NCBI RefSeq assembly: GCF_900110455.1
Contig: NZ_FOIS01000002.1
Coordinates: 434,001 to 498,000, forward strand
Reading direction: 5' to 3'
Source of the DNA: Natrinema salifodinae
GTDB lineage: Archaea > Halobacteriota > Halobacteria > Halobacteriales > Natrialbaceae
DNA: 64,000 bases
The translations under genes and the position numbers were made by a program. The notes below the pieces were generated by a model. That model searched no databases, was not told the origin of the DNA, and saw nothing but the letters and a program-made list of their open reading frames with translations. This document shows positions 1 through 7,089 of the stretch, piece by piece (the first letter of the stretch is position 1; every line of letters begins with the position of its first letter).

Positions 1-230
1 ATCTCGAAGGTGAGCACGTCAGCGCGCGCGGCGAGTTCGCGGATTCCCGCCTCGTCGTCGAAGTCGGCGACGATCTGATCACGGACGACCGGCGCCGCTG
101 GACAGTCAGGCGTCGGATCGAGCACGACCACTTCGACCCCCAGCGGCGCGGCCGCCTCGGCGAGCATCCGTCCGAGCTGTCCCCCGCCGACGACCCCGAG
201 CGTCGGGCCCGGCGTTCGGAGCGTTGTCAT
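1..230 (-). CDS. purK: N5-carboxyaminoimidazole ribonucleotide synthase (PurK), N-terminal part
   Basis: The gene reads leftward from an ATG at 230 and runs off the window, so only about 76 residues are visible. They open with the nucleotide-binding motif GVVGGGQLGRMLAEAA and continue with VVVLDPTPDCPAAPV and a DVLTFE-like stretch, the usual start of the ATP-grasp enzyme PurK. By family knowledge the cytoplasmic enzyme carboxylates aminoimidazole ribonucleotide using ATP and bicarbonate, and PurE normally acts next in purine synthesis. A CGCTTAAGC element about 26-35 bp upstream is a plausible TATA box for a short-leader or leaderless transcript. purE would be expected downstream, outside the window. 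The family call is secure from the N-terminus; the catalytic core cannot be checked. Confidence 0.9.
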   Translation of the reverse strand, partial: MTTLRTPGPTLGVVGGGQLGRMLAEAAAPLGVEVVVLDPTPDCPAAPVVRDQIVADFDDEAGIRELAARADVLTFE

Positions 231-536
231 CGCGCGGCGGTTGATCCCCCCGCCGCTTAAGCGTTCTCACTTTACGACACGATCGTGCGCACAGCGCGGC
301 GCGAACGTTCTCGATCTGATCACGATCGAGGACACTACGGGAGCGTGGCGGCGGCCGGTCGATAGCGATCGAATGGGATTTCAGCGGCGATACCGACGGT
401 TTCGATCAGAGCTACCGCGCGATCGCGATCGCCGATCGATCGTCGCACGACGACGACGACTCAGCGAGAGCGGTCGACGAGCGACTCGCCGCGTGAGAAC
501 GGTACCTCTTTTACCCGCCCACACCACCGCTCGCGT
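231..536. other. Divergent intergenic region purK / ribH
   Basis: About 300 bp separate two divergent genes. It holds a TATA-like CGCTTAAGC near 256-266 facing purK and a CTCTTTTACCC element near 505-515 facing ribH. The middle is rich in GATC and CGATCG words but I find no ordered repeat, RNA gene or convincing reading frame. The Arg-rich open frames here are composition artefacts. Confidence 0.5.
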
Positions 537-983
537 ATGTCCACGCTCGGACTGGTGGTCGCGGAGTTCAACCGCCCGATCACCGAGCAGATGGAGCAGG
601 AAGCGCTCGAGGCGGCCACCGCCGCGGGCGCCGACGTGTACGAGACGGTCCGCGTCCCGGGGGCCTACGACGCGCCCCTGGCCGCCGACCGGCTGGCACG
701 CCGCGACGCGGTCGACGCCGTCGCCGTCGTCGGGACGATCGTCACCGGCGATACGGACCACGATCAGGTAATCGGCGACGCCACCGCCCAGCGGCTCTCC
801 GACGTGAGCCTCGAGCGGGACACGCCCGTGACCCTCGGCGTGACGGGCCCCGGCATGTCCGCCGCGGAAGCGCGCGAGCGCATTTCGAACGCGGCGACGG
901 CCGTCGACGCCGCGCTCGATCTCGTCGACGAACTGCCCGATCCCAGTGCCGACGCCGCCGCAGATTCCGATTCAGACCAATGA
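537..983 (+). CDS. ribH: 6,7-dimethyl-8-ribityllumazine synthase
   Basis: This is a 148-residue lumazine synthase. It condenses 5-amino-6-ribitylamino-uracil with dihydroxybutanone phosphate in riboflavin synthesis, forming cytoplasmic oligomers. Visible signatures are the start GLVVAEFNRPIT, the substrate-binding VRVPGAYDAP segment, and AVVGTIVTGDTDHDQVI, whose His matches the catalytic histidine of the family. Length is normal apart from a short acidic Asp/Ser/Ala tail. The ATG at 537 directly follows a CTCTTTTACCC promoter-like element about 25 bp upstream. The stop overlaps the start of the next gene (ATGA), so translation of the two is probably coupled. Confidence 0.92.
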   Translation: MSTLGLVVAEFNRPITEQMEQEALEAATAAGADVYETVRVPGAYDAPLAADRLARRDAVDAVAVVGTIVTGDTDHDQVIGDATAQRLSDVSLERDTPVTLGVTGPGMSAAEARERISNAATAVDAALDLVDELPDPSADAAADSDSDQ

Positions 984-2128
984 CGATGGAATTCACCGAC
1001 CGCCTGACCCGAGTCGAACCGTCCGCAACGCTTGCCATCTCCGCGCTCGCGACCGAACTCGAGAACGAGGGCGCGGACGTCGTCGACCTCTCCGTCGGCG
1101 AACCCGACTTCCCCACGCCCGAGAACATCGTTCAGGCCGGCAAGGACGCGATGGACGCCGGCCACACCGGCTACACTACCTCCGCCGGCATCCTCGACCT
1201 CCGCGAGGCGATTTCCGAGAAGCTGGCCGCCGACGGCCTCGATCACACCACCGACGAGATCATCGTCACCCCCGGCGCGAAGCAGGCCCTCTACGAGATC
1301 GTCCAGGCACTCGTCGGCGAGGGCGACGAGGTCGTCCTGCTCGACCCCGCGTGGGTCTCCTACGAGGCCATGGTCAAGATGGCCGGCGGCGACCTCACCC
1401 GCGTCGACCTCTCGGACTCGGAGTTCCAGCTCGAGCCCGCGCTCGACGACCTCGAGGCCGCGGTCTCCGACGAGACCGAACTGCTGATCGTCAACTCGCC
1501 GTCGAACCCCACCGGCGCCGTCTACTCCGACGAAGCGCTCGAGGGTATCCGCGACCTGGCCGTCGAGCACGACGTCACCGTCATCTCCGACGAGATCTAC
1601 AAGGAGATCACCTACGGCGTCGAGCCCACCAGCCTCGGCACGCTCGAGGGCATGGCTGACCGCACCGTGACGGTCAACGGCTTCTCGAAGGCCTACTCGA
1701 TGACCGGCTGGCGCCTGGGCTACTTCGCCGGCCCCGAGGACCTCATCGACCAGGCCGGCAAGCTCCACAGCCACTCGGTCTCCTCGGCCGTCAACTTCGT
1801 CCAGCACGCCGGCATCGAGGCCCTGGAAAACACCGACACCGCCGTCGACCAGATGGTCGAGGCCTTCCGCGACCGGCGCGACCTGGTCGTCGACCTGCTC
1901 GAGGAGCACGACGTCGACGTCGCCGTCCCCGAGGGGGCGTTCTACATGATGTTGCCCGTCGACGAAGACGACCAGGCCTGGTGCGAGGGCGCGCTCGAGG
2001 ACGCCCACGTCGCGACGGTCCCCGGCAGCGCGTTCGGGACCCCCGGCTACGCGCGGATCTCCTACGCCGCGAGCGAGGAGCGACTACAGGAAGGCATCGA
2101 GCGCCTGGCCGAGGAAGGCTACCTGTAA
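980..2128 (+). CDS. Pyridoxal-phosphate-dependent aminotransferase, aspartate aminotransferase type
   Basis: The 382-residue protein is a fold-type I aminotransferase of the aspartate/aromatic subgroup. Seen in order: DLSVGEPDFPTPENI, GYTTSAGILDLREAI, the cofactor region TPGAKQALYEIVQAL, NSPSNPTGAVY, ISDEIYKEITYG, and the Schiff-base lysine in VNGFSKAYSMTGWRLGY, followed by a C-terminal domain ending near ARISYAAS. It should transfer amino groups between amino acids and 2-oxo acids in the cytoplasm; the exact substrate cannot be read from sequence. It overlaps ribH by four bases (ATGA), consistent with an operon. That pairing is not explained by a shared pathway. An in-frame MEFTDRL start two codons later is also possible. 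Confidence 0.9.
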   Translation: MTMEFTDRLTRVEPSATLAISALATELENEGADVVDLSVGEPDFPTPENIVQAGKDAMDAGHTGYTTSAGILDLREAISEKLAADGLDHTTDEIIVTPGAKQALYEIVQALVGEGDEVVLLDPAWVSYEAMVKMAGGDLTRVDLSDSEFQLEPALDDLEAAVSDETELLIVNSPSNPTGAVYSDEALEGIRDLAVEHDVTVISDEIYKEITYGVEPTSLGTLEGMADRTVTVNGFSKAYSMTGWRLGYFAGPEDLIDQAGKLHSHSVSSAVNFVQHAGIEALENTDTAVDQMVEAFRDRRDLVVDLLEEHDVDVAVPEGAFYMMLPVDEDDQAWCEGALEDAHVATVPGSAFGTPGYARISYAASEERLQEGIERLAEEGYL

Positions 2129-2271
2129 CTCGCGGCCATCGCGTCTCGCTTCGCTGTAGAAGCGCAATACGACCGTTTTCGCCGGCCGTTCACCGTTCGT
2201 CTCCGAGCAATTGCTAGGTCGGTCTCGGTAGCGGCCGCGGGTTTATCCGCGAAGCCGCGGCTACCCTCGGC

Positions 2272-2838
2272 ATGAACTGCCCCACGTGCGGGAAATCGCT
2301 GCGGACGGAGCGGGGACCGCGCCAGCATCACACGAAAGTCCACGGCGACCCGCTCCCGACCCGGACGCGCACCGGCTGCGGAACTGCGTTCTCCGACTCG
2401 AAGGCCAGGCGAGTTCTGCGCGGACTGTCATCCGAAATCCAAACGCCGGCGAACACGACGGGACCTGGCGCGACGCGACGGAAACGACGAGCAGAACCGT
2501 GGCTTCCTCCGGACGCTCTCGTGGGACGACGCCTGGCTCGCCGAGCACGTCGTCGGACCGGCCCACCAGCAGGGGAGGGCGGCCCGATCGAATACGGTCT
2601 CGCCTGGTGACGGATTCGACGCCAGGCGCCGGAACGAGATGACTACGAGTATCAGCACTGCGGGACGGGAAAGGAAGCGCTCAGTCGGAATCCAGACTGC
2701 ATCATCTGCGGCCCGTTCGGTCGTTCGACGATCCGGTGGACGCGCACACAGTGGACAGACGTGGTTACGCTCTGTCGGAGCTGTCACCGGTGGGTCGAAG
2801 AGGGAGACATAGCCGTTTCACCTCGCGCCGAAAAGTAA
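2272..2838 (+). pseudogene. Decayed HNH-endonuclease/zinc-ribbon gene
   Basis: Pieces of one protein occur in different frames. From the ATG at 2272 the text reads MNCPTCGKSLRTERGPRQHH and TGCGTAFSDSKARR, a two-zinc-ribbon N-terminus typical of a haloarchaeal HNH family. FCADCHP then follows in a second frame and NAGEHDGTWRDATETT in a third. From about 2630 a further frame reads RDDYEYQHCG, then DVVTLCRSCHRWVEEGDIAV to a TAA at 2836, the expected end of an HNH domain. At least two frameshifts are needed, the middle is short, and several conserved cysteines and His residues are lost. I conclude the gene is dead. It lies immediately upstream of tRNA-Gln, which suggests it came with an element integrated at that tRNA. 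Confidence 0.75.
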
Positions 2839-2873
2839 CACTATTGTGCAACCGTTTCGTACCTCGTGAGTGA

Positions 2874-2922
2874 AGTCCCGTGGTGGTGAGCAGTTCCAGA
2901 GGAACTGCGAGGTACACGGGAT
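2874..2922 (+). repeat. Partial tRNA 5'-end copy within a nested hairpin
   Basis: AGTCCCGTGGTG at 2874-2885 repeats exactly the first 12 bases of the tRNA-Gln gene at 2939. The segment can fold: TCCCGTG (2876-2882) pairs with CACGGGA about 35 bases later, and inside it CAGTTCC/GGAACTG form a 7-bp hairpin with an AGA loop (about 2891-2907). It may be a tRNA relic or a small structured RNA. I see no clear C/D-box motifs and cannot tell whether it is transcribed. Confidence 0.45.
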
Positions 2923-2938
2923 GACGAGTGAAACGAGG

Positions 2939-3041
2939 AGTCCCGTGGTGTAGTGGCCAATCATATGGGCCTTTGGACGTGTTCGGTTCAGTCCGTCACG
3001 GAAGACAGCCCATGACGGCGGTTCGAATCCGCCCGGGACTA
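2939..3041 (+). tRNA. tRNA-Gln(TTG) with a 30-nt intron
   Basis: Acceptor strands AGTCCCG (2939-2945) and CGGGACT (3034-3040) pair, with A as discriminator and no encoded CCA. The T arm is GGCGGTTCGAATCCGCC. The anticodon stem TGGGC/GCCCA encloses the loop CTTTGGA, giving anticodon TTG for glutamine CAA codons. The loop is interrupted after position 37 by about 30 nt (2977-3006), the usual archaeal intron site, to be removed by the tRNA splicing endonuclease at a bulge-helix-bulge. Introns in this tRNA are, to my knowledge, familiar in haloarchaea. The 3' end of the gene is also one arm of a long inverted repeat, which is unusual. Confidence 0.93.
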
Positions 3042-3142
3042 TTCTGCGACGAACGGACGTGAGGAGCGAATAGTCCCGGGCGGATTCGGGCCCAGAGGAC
3101 GAGCGGATTCGAGTCCTCGCGGTTCGAATCCGCCCGAAACTA
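3018..3142. repeat. Direct and inverted copies of the tRNA-Gln 3' end
   Basis: Four pieces of the tRNA T-arm/acceptor end lie within 125 bp. The gene itself supplies 3018-3041. A perfect 21-bp inverted copy of 3024-3044 occurs at 3068-3088, with 23 bp between the arms. A shorter inverted piece (GCGGATTCGA, 3103-3112) pairs with TCGAATCCGC at 3124-3133. A direct copy at 3119-3142 matches 22 of 24 bases of the tRNA end and is spaced 101 bp from it, as attL/attR-like duplications are. I read this as debris from repeated integrase-mediated events at the tRNA; the inverted copies are not explained by simple integration. Confidence 0.7.
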
Positions 3143-3409
3143 CAATTTCTAACGTTCGAATTCCAACAGCTGCAAGTAACGTAGGTCGAGAAGTTGCACG
3201 GAGAGTCGATTATTCAGAGCGCCCCTTCACGCTCGCGTCCGCAGAACGCTTCCGCTCCTCCCAAATTCTATGGTATACTGAAATGTCAGGGAAGAAGGGG
3301 ATAGATGACACGATATCGTACGCTTGCGTCGCCAAGATTCATTGAGTTTCGCAGCGTGCATTTCACGAAGATGGTCTGATCGCTGGATGACCCATCAAAA
3401 CCAGAACGT
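3143..3409. other. AT-richer intergenic stretch after the tRNA scar
   Basis: About 270 bp with lower GC than the surroundings and no convincing gene. A TATGGTATACTG sequence near 3268-3280 could act as a promoter core for the gene starting at 3410, but it lies about 130 bp away. The base composition fits remnant foreign DNA next to the tRNA attachment-type repeats. Confidence 0.4.
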
Positions 3410-4723
3410 ATGAACCAGCGGACCCGCGTCACTATCGTCGGCGTCGTCATCACCCTCCTGGTCGGATCGCTCGTCGTCCAAGCGGCCGTTATCGATCGCA
3501 GTGTGGAGGTCGTAAACGGCGATGGGAGCCACCCCGGCAACACGCTCGTCGGCGTTCATTCGTATAACGACGACGGGCGAGTTGTCGAACTGACGCCCGA
3601 CGGCGAGGTTGCCTGGGAGTGGTCGGTGCCGAACTCACGCGTATTCGGCGTCGAACAACTCGACGAGGAGACGGTACTGGCGGCCGTCGCCGTCAGGACG
3701 CCCGCCGAAGACTGCCCCGAGGAGCACCTCGAGTACGAGGAAACAGACCATCAGTGCGTCCACAATCGCGTCGTCGAGATCGATAAGAACTCGACCGAGG
3801 TCGTCTGGGAATACGACTGGTACGACGAGTTCATCGCCAACCACGAAGTCCACGACGTCGAGCGCCTCGAGAACGGTGAGACGGCGATCGCCGACATGGG
3901 GAACGATCGCGCGTTCACCATCGACCGCGACGGTGAGACCACCTGGGAATGGCACGCCGAGGATCACCTGACGCCTGGCACGCCGTTTCACGAAGAGTAC
4001 GGCGGTCCCGAAAAGGAAGGGGAACACGACGACTGGACGCACATGAACGACATCGACCGACTGGAGAACGGGAACTTCCAGATAAGCATCCGCAATTTCG
4101 ACGTGATCATCGAAGTCGATCCGGAAACCGACGAGATCGTCGACACAGTCGGCGAGCCGGGGAACGATAGCATGATGGACCACCAGCACAATCCACACCG
4201 CATCGAAGCCGAGGGGACGATGGTCGTCGCCGACAGCGAGAACAGTCGAATCATCGAACTCGACCTCGAGACCGAAGCGCACATCTGGCGCTACACTGGC
4301 CCCTCGAATGATCACCTCCAGTGGCCGCGGGACGCCGACCGACTGCCCAACGGCAACACGCTCATCACCGACTCTCGAAACAACCGCGTGCTCGAGATCG
4401 ATCCCGACGGGGAAATCGTCTGGCAGTTCGACGATCTCGCCGGCGAGGTTATACCGCTGCCGTACGAAGCGGATCGGATCGGCGCCGATGAACAGTCGGA
4501 CGTCCCGGCGGGGGACGAACTGACCGAGATCGACTCCGAGCCCGGTCCCGTGGAGTCGACGGTTCGGAAGTGGGAGGCAATGGCCCAGTACGTCTTCCCG
4601 ACGTGGATGCACCTCCCGCAGATACTGCACGTCGTCGGCATCACCATCGGACTACTGTGGCTCAGTGCGGAGGGGTTCGTCTTCGCCTGGCGACGCAGGT
4701 TCCGTGGGCGATTCGTTACGTGA
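3410..4723 (+). CDS. Arylsulfotransferase-like (ASST family) membrane-anchored beta-propeller protein
   Basis: The 437-residue protein has an N-terminal membrane segment (about residues 8-28), a large external domain of repeated motifs, and a C-terminal membrane segment (about 407-428) followed by a basic tail. The repeats follow patterns such as RVVELTPDGEVAWEW, RVVEIDKNSTEVVWEYDW and RVLEIDPDGEIVWQFDD with intervening NGNTLI segments, as in the arylsulfotransferase/PQQ-like six-bladed propellers. Family members move sulfate between phenolic compounds, but many archaeal ones are uncharacterised, and a glycan or structural role is equally possible. An external catalytic His is a candidate in HNPHRIE but I cannot confirm it. 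The following genes are membrane and glycan enzymes, which favours a surface role. Confidence 0.75.
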   Translation: MNQRTRVTIVGVVITLLVGSLVVQAAVIDRSVEVVNGDGSHPGNTLVGVHSYNDDGRVVELTPDGEVAWEWSVPNSRVFGVEQLDEETVLAAVAVRTPAEDCPEEHLEYEETDHQCVHNRVVEIDKNSTEVVWEYDWYDEFIANHEVHDVERLENGETAIADMGNDRAFTIDRDGETTWEWHAEDHLTPGTPFHEEYGGPEKEGEHDDWTHMNDIDRLENGNFQISIRNFDVIIEVDPETDEIVDTVGEPGNDSMMDHQHNPHRIEAEGTMVVADSENSRIIELDLETEAHIWRYTGPSNDHLQWPRDADRLPNGNTLITDSRNNRVLEIDPDGEIVWQFDDLAGEVIPLPYEADRIGADEQSDVPAGDELTEIDSEPGPVESTVRKWEAMAQYVFPTWMHLPQILHVVGITIGLLWLSAEGFVFAWRRRFRGRFVT

Positions 4724-4737
4724 CTGGCGGTTCCTGA

Positions 4738-4920
4738 AAGCCGTCTCATCAGCGGGGCGAACACTACACGTCGGAGTCCCTTGATGGACTGGGAGCCGAA
4801 GGTCACGACTGCGAGAAGTCTGCCTGCTACAAGTGCAAAATTGACCGTGTTGAGGCGGTTTTAGACCCATCAAGTATATTTATTCCATCCTCATATAGGA
4901 TTAATAAACGACACGAGTGA
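4738..4920 (+). other. Coding-like open stretch without start codon
   Basis: After a TGA at 4735 one frame stays open for 60 codons to a TGA at 4918. It includes the plausible protein text GHDCEKSACYKCKIDRVEAV with Cys-x4-Cys-x2-Cys spacing, then DPSSIFIPSSYRINKRHE. It lacks an ATG or GTG and a recognised family. It may be the tail of a lost gene or chance. The rest of 4724-4942 holds nothing else I can support. Confidence 0.25.
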
Positions 4921-4942
4921 TGACGGCCAGCAGCCAGTATGC

Positions 4943-5281
4943 TCAGACGTCCTGCTGTCCGACCTCCGACAAGCGGGGCTGGTCCGAGGGGGATATTCGA
5001 ACCCAGACGACGTGCCCGCTGATCGCACTCAACGAGGCAATGACTAGGAGCGAGCAGAAGTACCAGGGTTGGGATTGAACCACCAGCAGCCCTCTCGCGG
5101 GGGCGGGCACGATGCCGAGTGCCAGCAGGTAGAACGCCGTGAGGAGAGCGAGCGAAGACCGACGGTAGCCGTGCCAATACAGGATGCCAACGAGAATACC
5201 CGAGAGTAATCCGAGTTGGCCGGAATGCAGTTCGGTAACGGTACTGAATATCGACGAGAGGATCGTCTCGACGGTAGCCAT
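4943..5281 (-). CDS. Small integral membrane protein of unknown function
   Basis: I do not recognise this 112-residue protein. It starts MATVETILSSIFSTVTELHS and has three likely membrane helices, around residues 22-38 (GLLSGILVGILYWHGY), 43-60 (ALLTAFYLLALGIVPA) and 74-92 (WYFCSLLVIASLSAISG), with a short hydrophilic tail. The start at 5281 has a plausible haloarchaeal N-terminus. It lies downstream of the polytopic glycosyltransferase-like gene on the same strand, separated by about 170 bp, so co-transcription is possible. Nothing in the sequence shows a catalytic role. Confidence 0.6.
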   Translation of the reverse strand: MATVETILSSIFSTVTELHSGQLGLLSGILVGILYWHGYRRSSLALLTAFYLLALGIVPAPARGLLVVQSQPWYFCSLLVIASLSAISGHVVWVRISPSDQPRLSEVGQQDV

Positions 5282-5450
5282 TAATACGTCCCCCTACTCG
5301 AGAATCGGTATACGACTTGACCTGCAATTGTGCGTTTAATACGGCGACCGATCGCGGCGCGAGGGGAGGTCTGGGACGGACATTGAGCGGCCGCCTTCCG
5401 GGAACGGCACGTCCGCCACGAGGGTGATAGGTGCGGCGATCGAACCCGCG

Positions 5451-6809
5451 TTAGCCGCGATCGATCCGGCTCGGCCACCCGGGACACTCGCGCGCGTCCA
5501 ACCGGTCGTCGGTCATCGAGATCCACCGCAACTCGTTCCAACTCAGCCGGTAGTGGCAGGTCTCCGGTTTCATCATCCCCCAGTAGATGGTCCGCATCGG
5601 CGGCACGTCCGCCTCGTTCCACGTTACCGTTATCGGCGGGACCTCGTCTCGTTCATTCTCCTGTTCCATCTCCGTAAGCGTCGACTTCAGAGAGGGTGAA
5701 CCGGCGTTCCAGACGAGTCCGAAGAGGACGAGCAGCCCGATGACGGAGAAGATCACCCACCGGGAGCGATTCGATCGGGTCGCGTCGTCACCACCGATGG
5801 CCGCCGTCACGGACCACCGTGCGTTTGCGCGCTCGACGGTAAGGGCCACGCCGAGCGCGACGAAGACGAGCCAGAGGAACGCGTCGGTCGAGCCGTCCAT
5901 GTCGATAAACAGGACTTGGCACCCGAGAATCACCCCTCCCGCCGGCACCCACCGCAGCTCTCGGCGATCGCCGACCGCGACGCGCGCCCACCCGTAGAGC
6001 GCAACCGGAAGAAGCACCGACCCGTAGCCGAACACCAACAGGATCGAGTAGACGCGTTCGGCCAGGGTGTACGGCGAGCCGGCGATTAGCGGCGCGAGCA
6101 CGGTCTGGACGACCATAGGAACGAGCGCATTCGCGGCCGCGAACGCGACGAGGACCGCGCCGGTCACGACGCCGCCGCCCGCAATCGCAGAGAGCGCGGC
6201 CCGCCTGCCGGTTCGCTGGTACGCTATCCCGACGACCAACAGCGCGAATGCGACCCCCGACTGCCACGAACCGGCGCTCAGCGCCGCGGCGGCCCCCGCG
6301 AGAAAGGGCCGTGGCCGTTCGCGGAGGATCAGGGCGAGCGCAAGAACGCCGAAAAACAGCGCGTAGAACTGCGATCGCACCCCCAGTAACGGGAGAACGA
6401 AGAGTTCCGGGACGACCAGCATCGTGAGGCCCGCGGCGACCGCCGCCGTATCGTTCCCCGTCGCGAGGTGGGCCACTCGTCCGACGAGCAAGACGCTCGT
6501 AGCGGCGACGACCACCGTGAGCGTCACGCTGAGACCGTGCAGGACGAGCATATTTCCGCCGGCGAGGACCGCAAGTGCGGCCGTGACGCCGTACGGAACG
6601 GGCGGATTCACGTCCCAGACGTCGACGTACGGAACGCCGCCGTTGAGGATGTACCAACCGGTGTGCTGGAAGAACGCGGCGTCGGTCGCGATCATCGGCC
6701 ACTCCGTCAGCAGGTATCCGACGAAGCCGCCGATGTACAGCACGGCGACGACCGGACCGAGGGTTGCGAGCCAACCGGGGCACTGTTCCGTCGGGGAACG
6801 GATGGGCAT
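5451..6809 (-). CDS. Polytopic membrane glycosyltransferase, DolP-mannose mannosyltransferase-like (GT39/GT-C type)
   Basis: This 452-residue protein has about ten hydrophobic segments. The first extracellular loop contains DAAFFQHTGWYILNGGVPYVDVWDVNPPVPYG, in which the acidic residues after the first helix and the VPYVDVWDVNPP motif match the catalytic loop of GT-C fold lipid-phosphate-sugar transferases. Family members take a sugar from dolichol phosphate outside the membrane and add it to a glycan or protein. The C-terminus (from about residue 370) is a soluble outward-facing domain ending in Cys-containing segments. The gene stands opposite the alkaline-phosphatase-like gene and close to flippase, GT2 and deacetylase genes, so a glycan-finishing role is likely. 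Acceptor and sugar are unknown. Confidence 0.72.
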   Translation of the reverse strand: MPIRSPTEQCPGWLATLGPVVAVLYIGGFVGYLLTEWPMIATDAAFFQHTGWYILNGGVPYVDVWDVNPPVPYGVTAALAVLAGGNMLVLHGLSVTLTVVVAATSVLLVGRVAHLATGNDTAAVAAGLTMLVVPELFVLPLLGVRSQFYALFFGVLALALILRERPRPFLAGAAAALSAGSWQSGVAFALLVVGIAYQRTGRRAALSAIAGGGVVTGAVLVAFAAANALVPMVVQTVLAPLIAGSPYTLAERVYSILLVFGYGSVLLPVALYGWARVAVGDRRELRWVPAGGVILGCQVLFIDMDGSTDAFLWLVFVALGVALTVERANARWSVTAAIGGDDATRSNRSRWVIFSVIGLLVLFGLVWNAGSPSLKSTLTEMEQENERDEVPPITVTWNEADVPPMRTIYWGMMKPETCHYRLSWNELRWISMTDDRLDARECPGWPSRIDRG

Positions 6810-7089
6810 GGTGGTGAACTCACCCGCTATACGGGTACGGACACCGGAGAGCTACCTCATTGTGTCGGTCGGTTCGTCACGGAACCGCAGGTATGCGCCG
6901 CTACAGGCGACTCGCTTTCTACCCGATCCGACGAGCCGTATTTCGGCCGAACGAGGGGATTAACAGCTTGATAATGAAGTATCGCGTCTTCCTCTCGGGA
7001 CGTAGATAGCGTGGTGCAACGAACGACGCCGCTGCCGAACAGCGGCAGCGAGCGACTGGAGATACTTGCTATATACGAGAACGATTAAG
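6810..7089. promoter_or_regulatory. Divergent promoter region with GC hairpin
   Basis: This 280-bp region separates divergent genes. It contains GCCGCTG/CAGCGGC, a 7-bp inverted repeat with a CCGAA loop (about 7031-7049), that can re-pair in register as GCTGCCG/CGGCAGC. A CTATATAC core lies just upstream of the 7090 start. The hairpin sits immediately before the TATA-like core and could be an operator. Confidence 0.35.

Noticed and set aside
310-480. GATC and CGATCG-rich stretch as a possible origin or repeat array
   Set aside because: Word density only; no ordered repeats, no origin-type protein gene nearby.
764-2008. Long minus-strand frame over the aminotransferase
   Set aside because: It mirrors the codon periodicity of the plus-strand gene and has no family text.
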